Counted from the stretch's first letter, positions 1-9,360 are shown. The stretch: 33,510 bases of DNA from an uncultured Saprospiraceae bacterium (GCA_938015805.1 CALLXF010000051.1:1-33510); one strand, 5' to 3'. Notes: generated by a model from the letters alone, not told the origin. Program-made: numbers and translations.

Positions 1-1215
1 TAATATAAGAGCTGCATTTGCAGTATACTTAATATTAATCTCTCGGCTTTTATTCAAACTCAGTTTTTTAGTAATAGTTCTTGTGCCATCAGATACAGCC
101 ATCCATATCGTTCCTACCGGTTTTTCTGGAGTGCCTCCACCTGGGCCCGCAATACCTGAAATAGAAATTCCTAAATCTACACCTAATTCTCTTACACATC
201 CCTCTACCATTTCTTTTACAACCTCCTCACTTACAGCACCATAAGTTTTAAGGGTTACAGGGTTTACACCCAATATTTTTTCTTTTAGTTCGTAACTGTA
301 AACGACTACCGATCCATCATAATATTTAGATGAACCAGGAATGGAAGTAATCATATGGGATAAATATCCTCCAGTACAACTTTCGGCTAAAGCCAATCTT
401 TTATTTTTCTCCATCAGGATATTACCGATTACTATAGGTAAAGAATCCTCATCATACCCAAAAATTAAAGGATCTAGTACCAGGTTAACCTCCGTAACAA
501 ATGCATCAACTTCTTTCTTTACTTTCTCGTAATCCTTACCCTTTCCTGTGATTCGTAAACGCACTTGTCCTAACCCTGGCAAAAATGCCAAACTAATGTG
601 ATCTGGAAAACGATCAGTAATATTAGAAATCATCTCAGCAATCTGAGACTCCCCCCTTCCTGCAGTTCTTATTGTTTTATTGTAAATGATATTTTGAACT
701 CCTAATTTTTTTATTAATGGAATTACTTCTTCTACCATAATAAACTTCATCTCATATGGCACACCAGGCATGGAGATTAAGATCTTGTCTTTATTCCTAA
801 AGAGCATCCCTGGGGCAGTACCTAAGTTATTGCGGAGGATAGTTGCTGACATCGGCATGTAGCACTGGAGACGATGAGACTCTAAAGGTGTCCGTCCAAG
901 TTTATTAAAAAATCTTTGGATTTTATTAAAAACGGCCTCATCGAAATACATGTCCTCATTAAAATAATCAGCAATTGCTTTTTTTGTAATATCATCTTTA
1001 GTAGGTCCTAATCCTCCTGTCATCAAAATGACATCTGATTGTGCATAAGCCCGATCCATAGCTTCTTTTATGGCCTTTGCAGTATCACTGATAGAAAGTA
1101 TTTCTGTAACATCTACTCCTAATGCTGTAAGCTGTTGTCCGATCCAGGCCGAATTAGTATCTACTACCTGTCCGATTAATAATTCGTCTCCTATGGTAAC
1201 AATAGTTGCATTCAT
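1..1215 (-). CDS. cinA: CinA-like protein (nicotinamide-nucleotide amidase family), 3' end cut by window edge
   Basis: The frame stays open from the ATG at 1215 down to base 1, giving 405 residues with no stop, so the last few codons lie outside the window. The N-terminal half is a MoCF-biosynthesis-like domain, opening MNATIVTIGDELLIGQ and followed by MTGGLGPTKDD. The C-terminal half is the CinA-C/PncC domain, with the ESCTGG motif at about residues 278-283 (S279 the expected nucleophile) and SGIAGPGGGTPEKPVG further on. PncC-type domains deamidate nicotinamide mononucleotide to nicotinate mononucleotide in pyridine-nucleotide recycling; the N-terminal domain of CinA has been linked to ADP-ribose hydrolysis. 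Full-length Bacteroidota CinA is about 415 residues, so little is missing. It shares the minus strand with birA but is separated from it by about 300 bases and probably has its own promoter. Confidence 0.93.
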   Translation of the reverse strand, partial: MNATIVTIGDELLIGQVVDTNSAWIGQQLTALGVDVTEILSISDTAKAIKEAMDRAYAQSDVILMTGGLGPTKDDITKKAIADYFNEDMYFDEAVFNKIQRFFNKLGRTPLESHRLQCYMPMSATILRNNLGTAPGMLFRNKDKILISMPGVPYEMKFIMVEEVIPLIKKLGVQNIIYNKTIRTAGRGESQIAEMISNITDRFPDHISLAFLPGLGQVRLRITGKGKDYEKVKKEVDAFVTEVNLVLDPLIFGYDEDSLPIVIGNILMEKNKRLALAESCTGGYLSHMITSIPGSSKYYDGSVVVYSYELKEKILGVNPVTLKTYGAVSEEVVKEMVEGCVRELGVDLGISISGIAGPGGGTPEKPVGTIWMAVSDGTRTITKKLSLNKSREINIKYTANAALIL

Positions 1216-1511
1216 AAATATCTAAATCTTGTCGAGGATGATTTATAGGATTAACAACACTCGTGTTTAACTTGTTTTTAGAGCAACGCAAGGATTTGTA
1301 TTTCTCGCTTAATGAGACAAATGTATTTAAAAATATTGCCCTTTGGACTTTGTACCTCTTTGCATAAATAAAATTTTAACAAAGACGGCAAAGACTATAC
1401 TTCGAGCATTTTTAGATTTTCTAGTTTGATACACTTTAAGTCATGAAATTTTAATTAGGATTTTATGAACTTTAAAATAAAACTCCTTCTGAACCGATCT
1501 CATTCTAAAAA
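1216..1511. other. Intergenic stretch between birA and cinA
   Basis: About 296 bases of very AT-rich sequence without a convincing reading frame. The only element I can point to is a TACATTTG box on the minus strand (listed separately). I see no terminator hairpin for birA and no structured RNA that I recognise. Confidence 0.5.
1318..1325 (-). promoter_or_regulatory. Candidate Bacteroidota -7 box for cinA
   Basis: Read on the minus strand this is TACATTTG, an exact match to the TAnnTTTG -7 consensus known for Bacteroidota sigma factors. It lies about 100 bases upstream of the cinA start. I do not see a good TTG -33 partner at the usual spacing, so the call rests on the -7 box and position only. 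Confidence 0.35.
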
Positions 1512-2261
1512 TCATAAGACGTATTTTATTTCTCTAAAAGCAAATTTTTTTACTCCATCGTCTGTTAAGATCTGTAGCTGTCCGGAGGGAGATACGTCTT
1601 TGATCATTCCATAAAAAGAGATATCATTTATGTCTGTAAAAGAAGATCGCTGATTACGTCGATATAATAGAAACTTATAGAGATGATCTATTTCTGATAT
1701 TTTCTTGAGCTGTAATTTATTGTAAAATTCCAATAGTTTATCTAACAGTACTAACAATAGGTGATCAGGATTGTACTTTTTGTTTACGAGTAATTTGAGA
1801 GAGATAGGATTAGGAGCATTTGAATCAAAAATATCCTGATTTAAATTCAGTCCTATCCCTACAATACTAAATTTTACTTTTTTTCCTTGTAGTATATTTT
1901 GGATTAAAATACCAGCTATTTTTTTATCTCTGACATAAATATCGTTAGGCCATTTTATCCTCACGTCATCGATGTCATAATCATTTAATAAATCGACGAT
2001 TGCGAGACAGACTATTTTAGATATTACAAATTGGTGATCTACAGTGATCTCTGGTTTTAAGAGAATAGAGCAGAGTAAATTTTGGTCGGCTTTAGATTCC
2101 CAAACATTTCCGATCTGTCCCCTACCTGATGTTTGATAACCTGTCTGTATGACATATCCTTCAGAAATGCTTTTATCCTTACTTACTTCATCATACATCA
2201 AAGAGTTTGTAGAATCTAGGGATTCATGATAAACAATATCCCAAGTAAATCGTCTTATCAT
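1512..2261 (-). CDS. birA: Biotin--[acetyl-CoA carboxylase] ligase (catalytic domain only)
   Basis: This enzyme activates biotin as biotinyl-AMP and attaches it to the carrier lysine of acetyl-CoA carboxylase. The ligase signatures are in order: STNS near the N-terminus, GRGQIGNVW (biotin/ATP loop, canonical GRGRxGRxW), KWPNDI, then DKKIAGILIQ and GIGLNLNQ. There is no N-terminal helix-turn-helix, so it is the short, non-repressor class. I start it at the ATG at 2261 (MIRRFTWD). A TTG two codons upstream would add Met-Pro, but the ATG is preferable and fits the family. It is divergent from rsfS, with only about 66 bases between the starts, so the two promoters must sit nearly back to back. 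Confidence 0.93.
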   Translation of the reverse strand: MIRRFTWDIVYHESLDSTNSLMYDEVSKDKSISEGYVIQTGYQTSGRGQIGNVWESKADQNLLCSILLKPEITVDHQFVISKIVCLAIVDLLNDYDIDDVRIKWPNDIYVRDKKIAGILIQNILQGKKVKFSIVGIGLNLNQDIFDSNAPNPISLKLLVNKKYNPDHLLLVLLDKLLEFYNKLQLKKISEIDHLYKFLLYRRNQRSSFTDINDISFYGMIKDVSPSGQLQILTDDGVKKFAFREIKYVL

Positions 2262-2290
2262 TGGCAAAGGTTATTCATTTGTAATTTTTG

Positions 2291-2298
2291 TAACTTTG
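2291..2298 (+). promoter_or_regulatory. Candidate -7 box for the rsfS-ftsH operon
   Basis: TAACTTTG exactly matches TAnnTTTG and lies about 30 bases upstream of the rsfS start codon, in the short divergent gap with birA. A TTGG at 2261 could be a -33 element but the spacing (27 bases) is longer than usual. Confidence 0.45.
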
Positions 2299-2327
2299 TA
2301 ACATAAATATAACTTAAGCAAAAGCAT

Positions 2328-2714
2328 TTGAGTGTAGAGCATACGGCATCCGTAACCCAGTTAAACCCAAAGGATATAAATAGCGTTATAATTGAGGCTA
2401 TTCAGGATATCAAGGGAAAAAATATCATAAAAATAGATTTAACTAAAATCGATGAAAGTCCGACAGACTATTTTATTATTTGCGAGGGAGATTCTACTAC
2501 TCAGGTAGGAGCTATTGCTCATAATATTAATAAAAAGACAAGGGAATCATTAGGCATTAAAGCATTCCATACGGAAGGCTTAAAAAACTCTAAGTGGGTT
2601 TTAGTAGATTATTTTGATACAATTGTACATGTTTTTCTAGGAGAGACAAGGCAGTTTTACGATATCGAAGATTTATGGAGTGATGGAAACTTTACAGAAT
2701 ATCAAGATTTATAA
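2328..2714 (+). CDS. rsfS: Ribosomal silencing factor RsfS
   Basis: RsfS (formerly Iojap/YbeB) binds ribosomal protein uL14 on the large subunit and blocks joining of the small subunit when nutrients are short. The 128-residue protein carries the family core: IIEAIQDIKGKNIIKIDL, then DYFIICEGDSTTQVGAIAHNI, and the C-terminal WVLVDYFDTIVHVF followed by FYDIEDLW. The start appears to be TTG: the frame is closed by a stop at 2310-2312 and no ATG or GTG lies in frame before the conserved core. About 15 residues precede the core, which is usual in this phylum. It is followed after 45 bases by ftsH and is probably cotranscribed with it, an arrangement common in Bacteroidota. Confidence 0.93.
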   Translation: MSVEHTASVTQLNPKDINSVIIEAIQDIKGKNIIKIDLTKIDESPTDYFIICEGDSTTQVGAIAHNINKKTRESLGIKAFHTEGLKNSKWVLVDYFDTIVHVFLGETRQFYDIEDLWSDGNFTEYQDL

Positions 2715-2759
2715 AGATTAATCAAACGATTAGTCGATTTTTACGTTGGACAACATATT

Positions 2760-4673
2760 ATGGCAAAAGAAAATAAACCCAAGAAGATCAAGTTTAATTC
2801 CTACTGGATTTACGGTATGATCATTCTGGCGATGCTGATATTTAATATGTCAGTATATATTAACAATAGCACAAAAGACATTACTGAAGTAGACTTTGTA
2901 GAAATGGTCAAATCCGGTGATGTAGAGAATGTGACTGTTATCAATGAAAAGGTAGCACGGATCTATTTAAAGCCAGAAGCTTTAGATAAGGAAGAGCACA
3001 AGGAAGTAAAACCGAGTAAACTAAATAGTCAAAGTCCGCATTACAAATATCATTTTGGGGATATTACTTACTTTTTAGAGCTATCTAAAAACTTAAGAGA
3101 AAAAGGTTACGATCTAAATCACAAACTAGAAGACGAGCCAGATTATATAGGTCCGATCCTAAGCTGGGTCTTACCATTTATGATTCTATTAGGAATCTGG
3201 TGGTTTATCATGCGTAAGGCCATGGGCGGCGGCGGTGGTGGCGGCGGACAACTATTTAGCATAGGTAAGTCTAAAGCGGCTCTTTTTGATGGTAATGCAA
3301 AAGTTAAAGTAAACTTTAATGATGTAGCAGGTCTAGATGAAGCAAAAGTCGAAGTAATGGAGGTCGTAGATTTCCTAAAAAATCCAAAAAAATATACCTC
3401 ACTGGGAGGTAAAATCCCGAAAGGTGTTTTGCTCGTAGGTCCTCCTGGAACAGGTAAAACCTTATTGGCGAAAGCCGTTGCTGGAGAAGCCGGTGTACCA
3501 TTTTTTAGTATCTCTGGATCTGATTTTGTAGAAATGTTTGTAGGAGTAGGAGCATCTAGAGTGAGAGATCTTTTTAAACAAGCTAGAGAGAAAGCTCCAT
3601 GTATCGTGTTTATTGATGAAATCGATGCCATCGGTAGAGCAAGAGGAAAAGGGGCAATGCAAGGCGGTAACGACGAGAGAGAAAATACGCTAAATCAGCT
3701 TCTAGTAGAGATGGATGGTTTCTCTACGGATAAAGGTGTTATCCTTATGGCTGCCACTAATAGACCTGACGTACTGGATCAAGCTTTACTAAGACCTGGA
3801 CGTTTTGATAGGCAGATCGGAATCGATCGGCCGGATCTTAAAGGAAGAGAAGCGATATTTAAAGTACATTTAAAAAATATTGTTGTAAATGATACAATTA
3901 TTGCCTCCGTTCTAGCAGAAATGACACCTGGTTTTGCAGGAGCAGAAATCGCAAATGTTTGTAACGAGGCAGCACTAGTAGCAGCCCGTAGAGATAAAAA
4001 AGCTGTGGATCTCGATGATTTTAACTATGCTCTAGATAGAGTAATCGGAGGTCTAGAAAAGAAAAATAAACTTATCGCTCCTAAGGAAAAAGAAATCATT
4101 GCTTATCATGAGGCAGGACATGCAATCTGTGGATGGTTCCTAGAACATGCCTCTCCGCTCGTTAAGGTGACTATTGTACCTAGAGGAATAGGAACACTCG
4201 GTTACGCTCAGTATCTTCCAAAGGAGGAATATATTACGCGTACAGAAGCCTTACAGGATCGGATGTGTATGACCCTAGGAGGAAGAGCAGCAGAAAAAAT
4301 AGTATTTAATAAAATCTCGACTGGGGCTCAAAACGATCTAGATCAGGTAACTAAGATGGCGTACAGTATGATTTCCATATACGGAATGAATAAAAAAGTA
4401 GGAAATGTATCTTTCCATGCTATGTCTCAGGACAATTTTAATAAGCCATATTCTGATGAGACCGCGACATTAATAGATGATGAGGTACGTAAACTAATAG
4501 AGTCTCAGTATAAGAGAGCAAAGGAATTATTAGCAGATAAGAGAGAGGAATTAAACAAGCTCGCAGAACAATTACTGGAACATGAGGTGCTACTAAAATC
4601 GGATGTCGAACGATTAATAGGCATGCGTCCGATCGGTGATGCTGATCCGATTGATGGAGTACCTTCAGTATAA
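2760..4673 (+). CDS. ftsH: ATP-dependent zinc metalloprotease FtsH
   Basis: A membrane-anchored AAA+ protease that extracts and degrades damaged membrane proteins and short-lived cytoplasmic regulators. Two membrane helices flank a periplasmic domain (about residues 14-34 and 131-151). The AAA domain has Walker A GPPGTGKT at 227-234, Walker B IVFIDE at 282-287 and the arginine-finger region [10 protein letters not shown]. The protease domain has the zinc site HEAGH at 450-454, with a likely third ligand in the GAQNDLD segment (about D526). Length (637) is normal. Just after the second helix there is a run of eight glycines (156-163), a flexible hinge coded by an unusually G-rich tract (3225-3248). 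It probably forms an operon with rsfS and ends at the terminator at 4701. Confidence 0.98.
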   Translation: MAKENKPKKIKFNSYWIYGMIILAMLIFNMSVYINNSTKDITEVDFVEMVKSGDVENVTVINEKVARIYLKPEALDKEEHKEVKPSKLNSQSPHYKYHFGDITYFLELSKNLREKGYDLNHKLEDEPDYIGPILSWVLPFMILLGIWWFIMRKAMGGGGGGGGQLFSIGKSKAALFDGNAKVKVNFNDVAGLDEAKVEVMEVVDFLKNPKKYTSLGGKIPKGVLLVGPPGTGKTLLAKAVAGEAGVPFFSISGSDFVEMFVGVGASRVRDLFKQAREKAPCIVFIDEIDAIGRARGKGAMQGGNDERENTLNQLLVEMDGFSTDKGVILMAATNRPDVLDQALLRPGRFDRQIGIDRPDLKGREAIFKVHLKNIVVNDTIIASVLAEMTPGFAGAEIANVCNEAALVAARRDKKAVDLDDFNYALDRVIGGLEKKNKLIAPKEKEIIAYHEAGHAICGWFLEHASPLVKVTIVPRGIGTLGYAQYLPKEEYITRTEALQDRMCMTLGGRAAEKIVFNKISTGAQNDLDQVTKMAYSMISIYGMNKKVGNVSFHAMSQDNFNKPYSDETATLIDDEVRKLIESQYKRAKELLADKREELNKLAEQLLEHEVLLKSDVERLIGMRPIGDADPIDGVPSV

Positions 4674-4700
4674 GTATAGTCTATACTTACAGAAAACAGA

Positions 4701-4739
4701 ATGCCCAGATGGTTTTAATAACAATCTGGGCATTTTTTT
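4701..4739 (+). terminator. Rho-independent terminator after ftsH
   Basis: A perfect 10-base stem, ATGCCCAGAT at 4701-4710 paired with ATCTGGGCAT at 4724-4733, with a 13-base loop and a run of seven T at 4733-4739. It is oriented for the plus strand; the minus strand lacks a comparable T run. Confidence 0.92.
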
Positions 4740-4911
4740 ATTCTATCTAAACGATAGTTCTTTTCTTTATGCATAGATCATAAGCTGCTAACTAGAAGAC
4801 AGACATAATTATGTAGCCTCCATTATAGATTTACTATTTTATCATGTAGCACTACCTTTGCTTTATCCGATTATGAACAATGGTTAGAAATCCTATTCAG
4901 CAATACTATAT

Positions 4912-5625
4912 TTAAGCATCTTGACCAAGATCAGACCTATCTATTAGTCTAAATCCATTTCCATGAATATTAACGATTTCTAACTTATCGTCATGCTTTA
5001 GATACTTCCTTAGCTTAGTCACAAAAACATCCATACTTCTGGCAGTAAAATAATTATCCTCACCCCATATTTTTGTAAGGGCTTCTGATCGCTGTAAGAC
5101 ATCATTTTTATAAATACAAAATAACCTTAACAGATGAGCCTCTTTTGGAGAGAGCTTTTCTGTATCCTGATTTTTAAACGTAAGTTGTCTTAACGGATAA
5201 TTAAAGTGGTATCCACCGATCGTAAATTCTTTGATATCATCTTTAGGATCTGCTGTAGAGGTAGATCTTTTTAAAATAGCCTGTACTCTATAAAGTAACT
5301 CCTCAGAATTAAAAGGCTTAGCAATATAGTCATCAGCACCTATTTTAAATCCTTCAATAACATCTTCTTTTAATGTTTTTGCAGTCAGAAAAATAATAGG
5401 GATTTCTTTGTTTTCCTCTCGTACCTCTTTTGCAAGTGTAAACCCATCTTTTTTGGGCATCATTACATCAAAAATACATAAGTCAAACTCGCCCTTTTTA
5501 AAAGCATCATAACCTAACTCACCATCAGTGGCTAAGGTTACATGATAATCGTGCATCTCCAGATATGATCGTAAAACATCGCCGAAGTTCTGGTCATCTT
5601 CGACAAGTAAAATTCTGTTCGTCAT
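4912..5625 (-). CDS. OmpR/RprY-type response regulator
   Basis: A 237-residue two-component regulator. The receiver domain (about 1-120) has the acidic pair D10/D11, phosphoacceptor D53 in IFDVMMP, T81 and K103 in the AKPF motif. The second half is a winged-helix DNA-binding domain of the OmpR/PhoB class, with LSPKEAHLLRLF and the recognition region ARSMDVFVTKLRKYL. It lies 77 bases downstream of the histidine kinase on the same strand, so the pair is almost certainly one operon and cognate. The organisation resembles RprX/RprY of Bacteroides, but the target genes cannot be read from the sequence. The divergent PDZ gene is an obvious candidate. Confidence 0.94.
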   Translation of the reverse strand: MTNRILLVEDDQNFGDVLRSYLEMHDYHVTLATDGELGYDAFKKGEFDLCIFDVMMPKKDGFTLAKEVREENKEIPIIFLTAKTLKEDVIEGFKIGADDYIAKPFNSEELLYRVQAILKRSTSTADPKDDIKEFTIGGYHFNYPLRQLTFKNQDTEKLSPKEAHLLRLFCIYKNDVLQRSEALTKIWGEDNYFTARSMDVFVTKLRKYLKHDDKLEIVNIHGNGFRLIDRSDLGQDA

Positions 5626-5702
5626 AGGGTAAAAAAAGTGATTGTAGTAAATATACGTTTAGTTTTTAGAAGAAGTTATGTCGAATAAGTAACGAAATAA
5701 AA

Positions 5703-7097
5703 TCATTTTTCTTTATCAAAAGGTAAAAAAACTGTAAAAACAGAACCTTTTCCCTCTTCACTCTTAACTTTTACGGTTCCTTTATGGGCATCTACTATGG
5801 CTTTTACATAGCTCAATCCTAACCCAAAACCTTTAACATCGTGAATATTTCCTGTATGAACCCGATAAAATTTATCAAAAATATGTTTTAAAGCCTCTTT
5901 CGACATTCCTATCCCATGGTCTTTTACATGTATTATGAAACCCTCTTTTGTATTTTCAGTGGTTACAGATATTTTTGGCGCTTCACGCGAATATTTGTTA
6001 GCATTATCCAAAAGATTATGAACAATATTAGAAAGATGAGTAACATCTCCTTTAACAATCGGATGCTGAGCCTGCAAATTATGATCTATCACTCCATTGC
6101 GATTTTGCACTTGTAATCTTATATTAGAGACGGCTTTAGAGATCAGTTCATGCATATTTATCTCAGAAATATTCAAATTAAAATCACTTTTATCGATCTG
6201 AGCCATCTGTAATACCTTCTCCACTTGATTAAGCATTCTCCTATTTTCTGCCTTGATAATTTTTGCAAAACGCGTAACTTTTTCCTTATTAGAAATGATG
6301 CTATCATTGGTTATGGAATCAGATGCAAGAGATATTGTTGCTATCGGTGTTTTAAATTCATGAGTCATGTTATTTATAAAATCTGTCTTCATCATCGATA
6401 TCTTTTTCTGTCGGAGGATAATAAATATCGTATAGGAAAAGCAGAACAGAATTAGTGATAAAAAGACAATGGTACTTAATAAAACCGGCCAAACTTTGGC
6501 CCAGAGCCAACTAGACCTCTTAGGGAAAAATATTTTTAAGGATCCTGGAGTATCTATTTCTGAACTAAATAAACTAACCTGATATTCTGAATCGTATAGA
6601 GAGTTTTCCATGGGAGTGGTACTGGCCTGAGATGAATTTCCTATCTCCGCCACAAAGTGTCCATTTAATATCGTAAATGCCTCACTTTCATTAGAGTATA
6701 CTCCGTACTCATATGCTAAATCTATTCCCTGATCCTTGAGCGTTTGTTTGAGATATTTTTTTAGATTTTCGATCTTAATATCACGTATCTTATCCCCTCC
6801 ATCCAGCAATTTAAATGTCTCTTTGAGTTCAAATGATCTCCTATTAGGAATATCAGATAGGATATCGACTTTTAGTGTTTGTCTACTAGAAAAAAAATCT
6901 GTAGTAGTCGGGTCCAGAGGTTTATCTTCTTTTTCTAGCAACACTTTGACCTCGTTTAAAGCCATGGTTACTCGATCATTAAAATTTTCCTTGTTAAGAT
7001 CGATAGTTTGTTTTATTCTATAAAACTGAATTATTGTGATACCTATCAGTGCAATAGTCATCAAAACAATAATAATCCAAATCGCCTTTCTACTCAT
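5703..7097 (-). CDS. Membrane sensor histidine kinase
   Basis: A 464-residue kinase with an N-terminal membrane helix (about 5-27), an extracytoplasmic region of about 175 residues in which I recognise no named domain, and a second helix (about 204-228). The HisKA domain carries the phosphorylated H246 in MTHEFKTP. The HATPase domain follows, with N box NIVHNLLDNANKYS, G1 box DHGIGM, F box IFDKFYR and G2 box GFGLGLSYV. It precedes the response regulator in the same transcript. It is divergent from a PDZ envelope protein across about 250 bases, which suggests an envelope-related signal. The ligand is unknown. Confidence 0.94.
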   Translation of the reverse strand: MSRKAIWIIIVLMTIALIGITIIQFYRIKQTIDLNKENFNDRVTMALNEVKVLLEKEDKPLDPTTTDFFSSRQTLKVDILSDIPNRRSFELKETFKLLDGGDKIRDIKIENLKKYLKQTLKDQGIDLAYEYGVYSNESEAFTILNGHFVAEIGNSSQASTTPMENSLYDSEYQVSLFSSEIDTPGSLKIFFPKRSSWLWAKVWPVLLSTIVFLSLILFCFSYTIFIILRQKKISMMKTDFINNMTHEFKTPIATISLASDSITNDSIISNKEKVTRFAKIIKAENRRMLNQVEKVLQMAQIDKSDFNLNISEINMHELISKAVSNIRLQVQNRNGVIDHNLQAQHPIVKGDVTHLSNIVHNLLDNANKYSREAPKISVTTENTKEGFIIHVKDHGIGMSKEALKHIFDKFYRVHTGNIHDVKGFGLGLSYVKAIVDAHKGTVKVKSEEGKGSVFTVFLPFDKEK

Positions 7098-7126
7098 TAA
7101 TAGATTTTACGAATCTTAATAAACTA

Positions 7127-7134
7127 CAAATGTA
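7127..7134 (-). promoter_or_regulatory. Candidate -7 box for the kinase-regulator operon
   Basis: TACATTTG on the minus strand, an exact TAnnTTTG match, about 30 bases upstream of the kinase start codon. No clear -33 TTG is visible. The rest of the 248-base divergent gap (7098-7345) is AT-rich. A near match with one extra spacer base (TAATCTTTG, at about 7306-7314) may serve the PDZ gene. Confidence 0.4.
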
Positions 7135-7345
7135 TACCCTATATCATTGAGTAAATTAGTTTAACTTTGTTTTAACTCCCTAGAGATAAAATCTCTATCA
7201 AACTAAGGTTATTTTGTGAATAATTAATAAAGACCTTAAAAAACATGCATGTAATGTGTACAAAACCTGTTTTTTAAGAGCGTTATTTTATTTATATTCA
7301 GGTAATAATCTTTGTTATTTTAAATCCAAATTATAATAAAAAGTT

Positions 7346-8179
7346 ATGGACAAAATTAAAAAATGCCTCAGCCTTGTATTGATGGCTTTATGTTGTGCTT
7401 ACACAATCGATGGTATCTCACAAGAGACAAAGGAAAGTAAGCAAATGATTATTATTAAAAAAACTGTGGATGATAATGGAAATGAAACAGTGGAAAAAAA
7501 GGTATACGAAGGTGATGATCTTGCGGATGTAGATGTGGATAAATTGATGACAGAGGATATAAATGGAGATATGGATATATGGATATCATCAGATGGAGAA
7601 ACGCATGACTTAACTGACGAAGATCATGACTTAATGATTTTTACAGCGGATGATGAGTTAATAGATGCATTTTTAAACGAACAAAATCTATCTAAGGAAG
7701 ACATAGAAAAAATAGATATAAATGTGGCGTCCAGTATAGAAAATGGAATAGAAACAGAGAGTAGAACTATGACTATCGTTGATAAGAATGGTAAAAAATA
7801 TTCCACGGATGTAACTGGAATGGGCAAAGAAGTACGCACTAAGGGACCAATAATGAAATTTGACTATGTTCCTAGCAAACCTAAGTTAGGAGTAATGGTA
7901 GAAAATAACGATAGAGGAGCGGAAATAATCGAAGTAATTCCTAACAGCCCAGCTGCCACTGCCGGATTACAAGTAGGAGATGTTATATATGGATTAGGAG
8001 AAACACCGATTAATAATACAGAAGATCTAATCGCTAACCTAAAAGAATTAGAAGACAAAGTTTATATCGCTTATTATAGAGACGGAAATGCAGGAGGTAT
8101 GTGGGTTACTTTAGCTCCATTCGAATTTAAAAGCAATACTAAGGAAACCAGAAAAGAGCGAATTATCATGAAGAACTAA
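7346..8179 (+). CDS. Exported acidic protein with C-terminal PDZ domain
   Basis: A 277-residue protein with a signal peptide (MDKIKKCLSLVLMALCCAY, cleavage probably before about residue 26). The mature N-terminal part is strongly acidic: 26 of residues 54-124 are Asp or Glu, including a DINGDMD stretch. A PDZ domain occupies about 178-256, with the carboxylate-binding loop region KLGVMV, the core NSPAATAGLQVGDVIYGLG and a final strand. There is no peptidase domain, so it is not a DegP- or Ctp-type protease; it may be an adaptor or chaperone-like factor that binds C-terminal tails in the envelope. It is divergent from the histidine kinase and could be one of its targets. The precise role is unknown. 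Confidence 0.85.
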   Translation: MDKIKKCLSLVLMALCCAYTIDGISQETKESKQMIIIKKTVDDNGNETVEKKVYEGDDLADVDVDKLMTEDINGDMDIWISSDGETHDLTDEDHDLMIFTADDELIDAFLNEQNLSKEDIEKIDINVASSIENGIETESRTMTIVDKNGKKYSTDVTGMGKEVRTKGPIMKFDYVPSKPKLGVMVENNDRGAEIIEVIPNSPAATAGLQVGDVIYGLGETPINNTEDLIANLKELEDKVYIAYYRDGNAGGMWVTLAPFEFKSNTKETRKERIIMKN

Positions 8180-8195
8180 TCTATCTTCATTAACG

Positions 8196-8242
8196 AATAG
8201 AAAAAAGGGAATAAGCTATAAACTTATTCCCTTTTTTCTATT
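8196..8242. terminator. Bidirectional terminator between the PDZ gene and trhO
   Basis: A perfect 20-base stem (8196-8215 paired with 8223-8242) with a 7-base loop. It has GGG/CCC in the middle and an A6 tract on one arm that becomes T6 on the other, so either strand gives a hairpin ending in U residues. It sits between the ends of two convergent genes and can serve both. Confidence 0.92.
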
Positions 8243-8289
8243 TAAGAAGCTTGTTAGCTTTCTGATTATATTTGGTCCATCGTTATCTC

Positions 8290-9342
8290 TTAATCTTCTA
8301 TTTTAAGGCTAACTCCAGATCCTTTTTTATGGGCTTTATACCGTCCTTTCCCAAATCTAGATCCATTAAACTCTATGGTTCCTTTGAGAGATAATTGTTC
8401 TTCTATAGATAACTCATTAAAGTTTTTACATTTTTCAGAACAAGTGTTTTTGAATTTAGATTTACAGCTATCGCATTGTATAAATAATAAATGACAAGCA
8501 TCATTTGCACAATTAGTATGAGCATCATTAACAGCACCACACTGATGACATCGGGAAATAATTTCGTCACTGATCCGTTCGCCTAATCTTTCATCGAAGA
8601 CAAAGTTTTTACCTTTAAATTTATTTTCTAATCCTTGCTCTTTTACCTGTCTCGCATACTCTATTATACCTCCATCTAATTGATGGACCTTTTTATATCC
8701 CTTATGCTTTAAATAAGCACTGGCCTTCTCACATCGGATTCCACCAGTACAGTACATAATAATGTTTTTTTCTTTATGCTCTGTCAGCATCTCATCGACA
8801 ATCGGTAGAGATTCTCTAAAAGTATCCACATCAGGAGTAATCGCATTTTCGAAATGACCTACCTCGCTTTCGTAATGATTCCTCATATCCACTACCACCG
8901 TATTTTTATCCTGGACTAGATCATTATATTCTTTAGCATCGATATGAGTCCCACCGTCTGTAACATCAAAACTAGAATCATCTAAACCATCAGCGACGAT
9001 CTTAGATCTAATCTTTATTTTAAGCATATAGAAAGACTGACCATCATCATCTATGGCAATATTTAGACGTATGCCTTGAAGAAAATCTATAGTGTCCATA
9101 AAGGCTTTAAATGCTTGCATGTTTTTATCTGGAACAGATATCTGACCATTTATTCCTTCTGAAGCTAAGTATATTCTGCCGAAAACTTCTAGCTCTGCTA
9201 AATGTAGATATAGATGGTCTCTAAAAATCTGGGTATTCCGTATATGAGCATATTTGTAGAAAGATAAGGTAGTTCTATTTACCTCTTGAGCGGCTAGTTT
9301 AGCTTTGAGCTCTTCTTTATTTATTTTATTCCAAAGTTTCAT
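8290..9342 (-). CDS. trhO: tRNA uridine(34) hydroxylase TrhO (rhodanese family)
   Basis: TrhO (YceA) hydroxylates uridine 34 of certain tRNAs to 5-hydroxyuridine, using prephenate-linked chemistry in an oxygen-dependent manner. The N-terminal domain contains the family motif YLASEGINGQIS. The rhodanese domain follows (VVDMRNHYESEVGHFENA), with the active-site cysteine C198 in MYCTGGIRCEKA. The C-terminal part is Cys-rich (RCHQCG, CDSCKSKF, CSEKC), probably a structural zinc site found in many Gram-positive and Bacteroidota members. At 350 residues the length fits. It is transcribed alone, convergent with the PDZ gene and divergent from the TraR-like gene. Confidence 0.93.
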   Translation of the reverse strand: MKLWNKINKEELKAKLAAQEVNRTTLSFYKYAHIRNTQIFRDHLYLHLAELEVFGRIYLASEGINGQISVPDKNMQAFKAFMDTIDFLQGIRLNIAIDDDGQSFYMLKIKIRSKIVADGLDDSSFDVTDGGTHIDAKEYNDLVQDKNTVVVDMRNHYESEVGHFENAITPDVDTFRESLPIVDEMLTEHKEKNIIMYCTGGIRCEKASAYLKHKGYKKVHQLDGGIIEYARQVKEQGLENKFKGKNFVFDERLGERISDEIISRCHQCGAVNDAHTNCANDACHLLFIQCDSCKSKFKNTCSEKCKNFNELSIEEQLSLKGTIEFNGSRFGKGRYKAHKKGSGVSLKIED

Positions 9343-9360
9343 CGCAATTGCAGTTTACGA

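Noticed and set aside
3143-3631. 162-residue open frame antisense to ftsH, with a proline run
   Set aside because: It is the mirror of the conserved FtsH glycine tract and AAA domain; no signal, family or start region supports it.
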